Positions 58,919 through 64,000 of a stretch of DNA of 64,000 nucleotides are shown here, in pieces (positions within the stretch are counted from its first letter, which is position 1; every line of letters starts with the position of its first letter). The notes under the pieces are model-generated. The model worked only from the letters and a program-made list of their open reading frames with translations. It was not told the origin of the DNA and searched no databases. The position numbers and the translations under genes are program-made. The DNA is taken from assembly GCA_900764105.1 (NCBI GenBank), contig CAAFMS010000023.1, positions 1-64,000 of the forward strand, written 5' to 3'. The stretch comes from Clostridia bacterium. GTDB lineage: Bacteria > Bacillota > Clostridia > Christensenellales > Borkfalkiaceae.

Positions 58919-61483
58919 TTATTTCGCGTCGTACCACCTGTCGCCGCATTCGGTTTCCACCGTGAGCGGAACGGACAATTTTACGGCGTTTTCCATTTTG
59001 TTTTTAAGAATTTCAAGCACCTCGCCGACTTCTTCCGCCAAAGCATCGACAATCAACTCGTCGTGTACCTGCAATATTAGTTTCGATTTAAGTCCGCGTT
59101 TTTTCATCTCCGAATGCACGCTGATCATCGCAATTTTGATTATATCGGCCGCCGTTCCCTGAAGAGGCATATTCATAGCCGCCCTCTCCCCGAACGATCG
59201 AAGATTAAAATTCAGCGAATTTATCTCCCTGATATATCTTTTTCTGCCGAGCAACGTCGTAACGTAGCCGTTTTTTCTCGCAAATTCGACGTTTTTGTCC
59301 ATATATTCTTTTACGCTCGGATACATTTCGAAATATTTTTTAATATACTCGCCCGCTCTTTTCGGCGATATTTTAAGTTGCTCGGACAAACCGAAGTCGG
59401 AAATACCGTAAATAATACCGAAATTTACCGCTTTCGCGCTTTGCCGCATATCTTTCGTAACCTCCGCAAGCGGTACTTCGAAAACCTGCGAAGCGGTGAG
59501 AGCGTGAACGTCTTTTCCCTCGTTAAACGCCTCTATAAGTTGATTACAGCCGCTGAAATGAGCCAATAGCCTTAGTTCGATTTGTGAGTAATCCGCGCCT
59601 GCTATTTTACCGCCGTCGAACGACGAGACAAACAGTTTGCGAAGTTCTCTTCCCTCTTGTTCCCTGACGGGAATATTCTGCAAATTAGGCTCTTTCGAGG
59701 ACAGCCGTCCCGTCGAAGTAAGCGTCTGATTAAAACAAGTGTGAACAAGTCCCGTTCCCTTTTCGACAAGCGGTTCAAAACCTTTTACATAGGTCGAATA
59801 AAGTTTCTGAATTTGCCTGTATTTTAAAATTTCCGCAACAATCGGGTGTTCGTCTTTAAGTTTTTCGAGGATATCCGCGCTCGTCGAATACCCGTTCTTA
59901 TTTTTTTTGCCAGATTTTAAACCGAGTTTCTCAAACAGAATAACGCCGAGTTGCTTAGGACTGTTGAGGTTAAATTCACAGCCTGCAAGTTCGGTTATTT
60001 TTTCCGTCATGGCTTTAAGTCTGCTTTCGTAATTTTTCTCCGCTTCCTTTAAAGCGACCTCGTCTATTTTAAATCCCGCCCTCTCCATATCGAATAAAAC
60101 GTCGCAAAGCGGAAGTTCTAAGTCTTTGTATAAGTCGATTAACCCCTCGTTTTTAAGTTTTTCACTCATAACGGAATGTAAACTCAGAAGAGACGAGGCG
60201 GGCTTCGAAGCGTCAAGATCGTACTCTTTTATAACGTCTGAAAGCGAATCGTCCTTACCGCTGAAATCGACGAGATATTTCTCAATGGAAACGTCGTCGA
60301 TTTGTGAATCGAAAGAAAGACCATACTTATAAAGTTTTGTTTTTAAGGCTTTTTTCGACCATAAAACGACGTTTCTGTCTTTATCTTCTATAAGCGGCTT
60401 TATAAGTTTCAACGCGTCCTCAAAAGAAATTCCTTCCTCGAAGAAATTTTCGGGAATTTTCATAAAGCACTCGGTCTTGCCGTCCGAAACGTAAAAGTCG
60501 TTTTCATAGACTATCGCAAGCGGAACTTTTTTGTCGAAATCCGGAAGTTTATCGCCGTATTTTACAGCAATAAGTGAGGCTATAGGTTGATTATCGTTAA
60601 TTATCGGGGTGGCATCGCCTGTATTTTCCGATTTGAAAAGAGAATCCTTTTTTAAAAGATTTTTTAAATCAAGGTTCGAAAAAAGCAATTTTGTCTCATA
60701 CGGGAAAGGAAAATCAAACGTAAGGTCGTCGAGAGCATAAGGAATTTCGACGGACGTGTTTATAGTCGCGAGCGTTTTTGAAAGTGCGGCAATTTCTCGG
60801 GACGATTCGATTTTTTCGCGAAGTTTACCGCTCAGCGTATCTACGTTATCGTAAAGATTTTCCAAAGTACCATAGGTCTTTACGAGGTTTAAAGCGGTTT
60901 TTTCGCCGACGCCGGGAACGCCCGGAATATTATCGGAACTGTCACCCATCAGGCTTTTAAGGTCGATTATCTGCGACGGCGTAATACCTGTTTTTTCGGT
61001 AAAGTTGTCGTTGTTATAAACCTCAATATCGGAAATGCCTCTTTTAGTAAAGAAAACCGAAGTTGTCTCGTCAACAAGTTGAAAACTATCTTTATCCCCC
61101 GTAACGATAATAGTCGGTATTTTGAATTTACGCGACAGCGAACCTAAAATATCGTCCGCCTCGATAGAAGGCTGTTCGTATCTTGCGATACGCATAGTAT
61201 CGAGAACGGTTTTCAAGAGATCGATCTGAGGTCTGAGGTCATCGGGCATGGGTTTTCTCGTGCCTTTATAATCGGGAAAAATTTTATGCCTGAAAGTCGG
61301 CTCTTTTCTGTCGAAAGCAACGAGCAGATATTTCGGATTTACGTCGCCGATAAGTTTAACGAGCATATTGACGAAAGCATAGACAGCGTTAGTTGGCGTA
61401 CCGTCTTTTGCCGAAAGCGGCGGCGTTGCGTAAAAAGCGCGGTTTATAAGACTGTTGCCATCAATAAGAACGAGATTATTCAT
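58919..61483 (-). CDS. polA: DNA polymerase I
   Basis: Replication/repair polymerase of 854 residues. The 5'-3' nuclease domain is at about 1-290 (LVLIDGNSLINRAFYATPPL, FDRKEPTFRHK, IVTGDKDSFQLV, GVGEKTALNLV). The middle domain has lost the catalytic Asp-x-Glu of the 3'-5' exonuclease, so proofreading is probably absent. The polymerase domain has motif A DYSQIELRLLAHFSG, motif B RQSAKAVNFGIIYGISDFGL and motif C QVHDELI. ATG with an AAAGGAA site. Its promoter at 61559-61587 faces the tRNA promoter. Confidence 0.97.
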   Translation of the reverse strand: MNNLVLIDGNSLINRAFYATPPLSAKDGTPTNAVYAFVNMLVKLIGDVNPKYLLVAFDRKEPTFRHKIFPDYKGTRKPMPDDLRPQIDLLKTVLDTMRIARYEQPSIEADDILGSLSRKFKIPTIIVTGDKDSFQLVDETTSVFFTKRGISDIEVYNNDNFTEKTGITPSQIIDLKSLMGDSSDNIPGVPGVGEKTALNLVKTYGTLENLYDNVDTLSGKLREKIESSREIAALSKTLATINTSVEIPYALDDLTFDFPFPYETKLLFSNLDLKNLLKKDSLFKSENTGDATPIINDNQPIASLIAVKYGDKLPDFDKKVPLAIVYENDFYVSDGKTECFMKIPENFFEEGISFEDALKLIKPLIEDKDRNVVLWSKKALKTKLYKYGLSFDSQIDDVSIEKYLVDFSGKDDSLSDVIKEYDLDASKPASSLLSLHSVMSEKLKNEGLIDLYKDLELPLCDVLFDMERAGFKIDEVALKEAEKNYESRLKAMTEKITELAGCEFNLNSPKQLGVILFEKLGLKSGKKNKNGYSTSADILEKLKDEHPIVAEILKYRQIQKLYSTYVKGFEPLVEKGTGLVHTCFNQTLTSTGRLSSKEPNLQNIPVREQEGRELRKLFVSSFDGGKIAGADYSQIELRLLAHFSGCNQLIEAFNEGKDVHALTASQVFEVPLAEVTKDMRQSAKAVNFGIIYGISDFGLSEQLKISPKRAGEYIKKYFEMYPSVKEYMDKNVEFARKNGYVTTLLGRKRYIREINSLNFNLRSFGERAAMNMPLQGTAADIIKIAMISVHSEMKKRGLKSKLILQVHDELIVDALAEEVGEVLEILKNKMENAVKLSVPLTVETECGDRWYDAK

Positions 61484-61512
61484 AAAATTTCCTTTTTTGT
61501 TGTTTAAAATCG

Positions 61513-61541
61513 TTGATTTTTAAAAACGAATATGTTATTAT
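61513..61541 (+). promoter_or_regulatory. Probable tRNA-Leu promoter
   Basis: TTGATT (61513-61518), 17 bases, TATTAT (61536-61541), about 85 bases upstream of the tRNA. Confidence 0.5.
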
Positions 61542-61558
61542 ATTAAGGCGTTGGTTAT

Positions 61559-61587
61559 ATTATCGCATAAAACCTTGAAAAAATCAA
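61559..61587 (-). promoter_or_regulatory. Probable polA promoter
   Basis: Minus strand TTGATT (61587-61582), 17 bases, GATAAT (61564-61559), about 75 bases before the polA ATG. Confidence 0.5.
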
Positions 61588-61626
61588 GCGAAGAATGTAG
61601 AAAGAAATCGACGACGAACAAAAAAT

Positions 61627-61713
61627 GCCGCTGTGGTGGAATTGGCAGACGCGCGGGACTCAAAATCCCGTGGTAGCGATACCGTGTCGGTTCGACCCCG
61701 ACCAGCGGCACCA
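61627..61713 (+). tRNA. tRNA-Leu (anticodon CAA)
   Basis: An 87-base class II tRNA including an encoded CCA. The acceptor stem GCCGCTG (61627-61633) pairs with CAGCGGC (61703-61709). The anticodon stem-loop is CGGGA-CTCAAAA-TCCCG, giving anticodon CAA. The variable arm is long and the T loop is GGTTCGACCCC. It is followed at once by a terminator, and an integrase gene lies convergently at its 3' end. Confidence 0.97.
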
Positions 61714-61716
61714 TAA
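61703..61716 (+). other. Probable integration site (attL) at the tRNA 3' end
   Basis: Tyrosine recombinases of integrative elements commonly use tRNA 3' ends and regenerate the tRNA. The integrase gene at 61772 points towards this end, so the core is probably within the acceptor and T arm. The matching repeat at the far end is outside the window. Confidence 0.45.
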
Positions 61717-61717
61717 C

Positions 61718-61747
61718 AAAAAAGACAGGTTTTCGCCTGTCTTTTTT
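61718..61747 (+). terminator. Terminator of tRNA-Leu
   Basis: AAAAAAGACAGG (61718-61729) and CCTGTCTTTTTT (61736-61747) make a perfect 12-bp stem ending in T residues. It is symmetric, so it may also end the convergent integrase transcript. Confidence 0.85.
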
Positions 61748-61771
61748 CTTACGTCGTCGCTCGTCTCTTCG

Positions 61772-62587
61772 TTATATCTTGAATTTCTTAAATTCAGAGC
61801 GTTGGAAGTCTGTCGTGACGTGGGTATATATTTGCAACGTCGTATTTATGTCTGAATGACCCGCAAGCCGTTGCGCTACGTTTATGTTTATTCCGCTTTC
61901 AGCGCACCTCGTCACAAACGTATGTCGTAAGTCGTGAAGTTTGTGATTCGGGCAATATTTTTTAAAATAATGGCTGACGTTGTTTTTGTCGTAAGGGAAT
62001 ATACGCTCACCGTCGCCCGTCTGCCGTCGTTGCCGTTCGAGTATCTCCTCTATTTCGGGTAGTAAGAATATTTCTCTCTCGCTACTCTCCGTTTTCGTTC
62101 CGTGAACGTAAATCGTTTTCAATTTGTAGTCTACGTCTTTCCAACGAAGCCCCAACGCTTCCGAACGTCGGCAACCCGTATATATGTAAAACTCGAATAA
62201 ATTTCTGTATCGGCTTTTTTCAATCGCTTTCAAAAACTCCTCTTGCTCCGTTTTACTCAACGCTTTCCCTTTTTTCTGTCGGTGACGGACGGGTTCTATT
62301 TTTGCGCTCAGGTCGTTTTTTACGAGGTCTAATCTGTAAGCCTTGCGAATCGAGTTCGTAAAGACGAAATACAAATACTTCCGCGTTCGTTCGTATTCGC
62401 ATTTCGACAAGGCGACGTCGAAATCGAACGCTTTTAATTCGTCAAGTCGTTTGTTTTTTAGTTCTTGCGGAACGTGTTTCCTCAGAACGGTTTTTATTCT
62501 GTATACGCTACTCTCTCGTATATACGGTTTCTTGTAAACGTTCAACCAATATTCGAGAAATTCGCCGTATGTTGTTTTTTCAGTCAT
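61772..62587 (-). CDS. Tyrosine-recombinase family integrase
   Basis: Site-specific recombinase of 271 residues. The N-terminal core-binding domain starts MTEKTTYGEFLEYWLNVYKK. The catalytic domain shows TGCRRSEALGLRW (first Arg), HKLHDLRHTFVTRC (His and Arg), GHSDINTTLQIYTH (second His and Tyr nucleophile). It inserts and excises the element at the neighbouring tRNA-Leu. Its start overlaps the end of the Rep gene by 8 bases, so the two are co-expressed. Lacking the N-terminal AT-hook domain seen in Tn916 integrase, it is a short type. Confidence 0.93.
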   Translation of the reverse strand: MTEKTTYGEFLEYWLNVYKKPYIRESSVYRIKTVLRKHVPQELKNKRLDELKAFDFDVALSKCEYERTRKYLYFVFTNSIRKAYRLDLVKNDLSAKIEPVRHRQKKGKALSKTEQEEFLKAIEKSRYRNLFEFYIYTGCRRSEALGLRWKDVDYKLKTIYVHGTKTESSEREIFLLPEIEEILERQRRQTGDGERIFPYDKNNVSHYFKKYCPNHKLHDLRHTFVTRCAESGININVAQRLAGHSDINTTLQIYTHVTTDFQRSEFKKFKI

Positions 62588-63716
62588 TGTCCTTTAATAG
62601 TTCTCTGATTGCCGAACGGCTAATGTATGAAACGTTCTTGTCGTCACTCCGAAAATCGCTCAGATACTCATATACTCGCATAGGCGATTCGAGGTGTTTC
62701 AGATTTTCGACAACTCGGGCATATTCTTCGTCGGCTTTCGCATCCGCTTCGAGGTCTACTTCGAATTTAAAACGATTTAACAGGCCGTATCCTTGTATCA
62801 CCTTACGGCGATACAACGTCCTGTAAAGCGTTTTAAAATCTTCGTAGCCTCTTAGCGGGTTCTTTTCGCCGTCTTTAAATATCCCTTTCGTTGCGTATTT
62901 GAATACTTGATGATAATTCGATTCGGCGTCTTCCACCACCACGGAATAGCCCTCGCTTAGCATAAGAATATTTTCGCGGTTTACTTTCGTTCCGTCAATT
63001 CTCAGTTTCCATATTTTTTGGAGTAGTATTTCGAAGTCTGAAAAATATCTATCGGGTTTGCCGTCTTTTCTCCGACGTCGTTCTATATCGGGGTTATTAA
63101 ATGAATACTTGTTTACGTTTTTTCTGTCGCAGTCGAGCCGTAAGCCCTTACGAAGTACGAACAGCGTATGAAAATGCGGATGAAATTTTCCTTCTTTTTC
63201 GTTCTTCGTAATCTCTAACGCTCTGACCGCGCCGACAAAACCGTAACCGTTAAAAGGATAGCCCTTTATTTTCGCGTTTCCGCTGAATAGTCTGATTATG
63301 TAGGCGAATTGCTTATACATATTATCCACGGCTCTGAGTAACTCGGCGCCTGTCGGATTCGGTATAGTAAATACGATATGATACACGTCAAAATTTTTAC
63401 TTAGCCCGTCGAGCATAGGCGTATACTTTCTTTCTCTTGCTATGGCTAAGGCGTTCCCGCAGTTGTCACAAAATCTGTCGCGACAGAGATTCGTCCGTAA
63501 AATGTCTTTTACGGCTTGCATACGGTAGTAGTCTATGTCCCAATACTGACAACATTCTTTCATTCGTTTTGAATTACTTAAAAGCGGTTTGTCTTCCGTC
63601 TCGTTATACATATCGAGATAGTAATTCGAGATTGTTTCGTTTTTTTTGATTCGGCGTGTAATCTTTCCGATTTTATTTTTCGCCGATAACTTTTTTTTGA
63701 TTTTTTCGATGTCCAA
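62580..63716 (-). CDS. Rolling-circle replication initiator (HUH Rep)
   Basis: A 378-residue replication protein of the Rep_1/RCR plasmid type. A zinc-finger-like CRDRFCDNCGNALAIARERK is near 95-115, the HUH metal motif is in KFHPHFHTLFVLRKG near 180, and a candidate nicking Tyr lies in SNYHQVFKYATKG near 285. It nicks the double-strand origin and joins covalently to it. It starts at TTG, preceded by AAGGGG, and overlaps the integrase. In an integrated element it probably allows autonomous circular replication after excision. The origin is expected close by, possibly at the hairpins upstream (63770-63933). Confidence 0.88.
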   Translation of the reverse strand: MDIEKIKKKLSAKNKIGKITRRIKKNETISNYYLDMYNETEDKPLLSNSKRMKECCQYWDIDYYRMQAVKDILRTNLCRDRFCDNCGNALAIARERKYTPMLDGLSKNFDVYHIVFTIPNPTGAELLRAVDNMYKQFAYIIRLFSGNAKIKGYPFNGYGFVGAVRALEITKNEKEGKFHPHFHTLFVLRKGLRLDCDRKNVNKYSFNNPDIERRRRKDGKPDRYFSDFEILLQKIWKLRIDGTKVNRENILMLSEGYSVVVEDAESNYHQVFKYATKGIFKDGEKNPLRGYEDFKTLYRTLYRRKVIQGYGLLNRFKFEVDLEADAKADEEYARVVENLKHLESPMRVYEYLSDFRSDDKNVSYISRSAIRELLKDND

Positions 63717-64000
63717 AATTTTGCCCCTTTTTTTGTCTCGCGTGTAGAGTTATTTCTAATAGATCAAGAGGGGTCCCTATTCCGACGCTCCGCGTCGGAA
63801 ACAGGAACCCCGTTTTATTGTTTTTTTATTATTTTAAGGAGAGCCGTGGGGTTGAACCTCGGGAATATTTTATCGTTTTATACTCGCTTCCGAGCCTCTC
63901 CGGGTATTCCGTGTAAGTCGCCTTACACGGAATAATGAAGTGTCTGTAACAAAAGAGGTTTCAGACGTCCAAAAAGAAAAAATAAACGAATGGAGAGCCG
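63717..64000. other. Region upstream of rep with two hairpins
   Basis: No ORF with a ribosome site is visible. Hairpin one: TTCCGACGC with GCGTCGGAA (63780-63800), extended with bulges to GGGG/CCCC (63770-63811). Hairpin two: ATTCCGTGTAAG with CTTACACGGAAT (63906-63933). The sequence GGAGAGCCG occurs twice (from 63839 and at the right edge). These may be origin or terminator structures. Confidence 0.5.

Larger units (their letters stand above)
61714..64000. mobile_element. Left part of an integrated mobile element (integrase and HUH Rep)
   Basis: From the tRNA-Leu 3' end to the window edge the DNA encodes only a tyrosine integrase and a rolling-circle replication protein with overlapping reading frames, followed by plasmid-like hairpins. 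This is the layout of small integrative mobilisable or plasmid-derived elements. No relaxase, conjugation or phage structural gene is within the window, so the element type cannot be settled. Confidence 0.75.

Overview
The window reads as chromosomal DNA of a Gram-positive, Clostridia-like anaerobe, probably an uncultured gut member. Supporting signs are strong AGGAGG-type ribosome binding sites, lipoprotein signal peptides, a Spo0A-type DNA-binding domain, a ribosomal protein L27 with the Firmicutes-type cleavable N-terminus, CUT1 sugar ABC permeases without a local ATPase, and clean TTGACA/TATAAT promoters. Species-level placement is not possible from the sequence alone.

Region 1 (1-26.9 kb) is a glycan-utilisation locus. 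Thirteen genes run leftward from a TTG start at 25751, facing a divergent AraC-family regulator. In transcription order they encode a giant secreted protein with a tyrosine-phosphatase domain and beta-helix-like repeats, a sugar-binding lipoprotein and two permeases, a secreted Ig-like protein, two surface lipoproteins (one DUF4838/GH163-like), GH127, a 43-codon small ORF, a second repeat protein, GH95, an esterase and GH1, then a frameshifted ORF at the edge. Surface proteins probably bind or trim a complex glycan, the ABC system imports oligosaccharides, and signal-less GH95/GH127/GH1/esterase finish degradation in the cytoplasm.

Region 2 (27.2-30.7 kb) holds an ECF sigma factor, an overlapping membrane anti-sigma-like protein and a lipoprotein. 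The lipoprotein is a paralogue of the anti-sigma ectodomain. The sigma gene and the lipoprotein gene carry near-identical promoters (CCAACAA, about 18 bases, TTATAT), which suggests one self-contained envelope-sensing circuit. I consider this the best candidate for an undescribed system.

Region 3 (30.7-44.1 kb) is mixed. It holds two palindromic MITE-like elements, one carrying a second element nested inside it, and an HxlR gene remnant. Genes here are a MATE pump behind a leader terminator, a Na/phosphate symporter, a Spo0A-C protein without receiver domain, a GH106-like enzyme with pyruvate kinase, an OGG1-type glycosylase, L21/L27, an ArsR regulator and small proteins. Several convergent gene pairs end at long perfect hairpins.

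Region 4 (44.1-58.1 kb) is a leftward capsule or exopolysaccharide operon with a consensus promoter at 58.1 kb. It encodes an initiating phosphoglycosyl transferase, four GT4 glycosyltransferases, Wzx, Wzy, an SGNH hydrolase, the CapE/CapF/CapG set for UDP-N-acetyl-L-fucosamine and a nucleotidyltransferase-like protein. The centre (48.8-54 kb) is visibly more AT-rich than its flanks, as expected of an exchanged serotype cassette.

Region 5 (58.3-64 kb) has coaE, polA and a tRNA-Leu(CAA). A mobile element (tyrosine integrase plus HUH rolling-circle Rep) abuts the tRNA 3' end and runs off the right edge.
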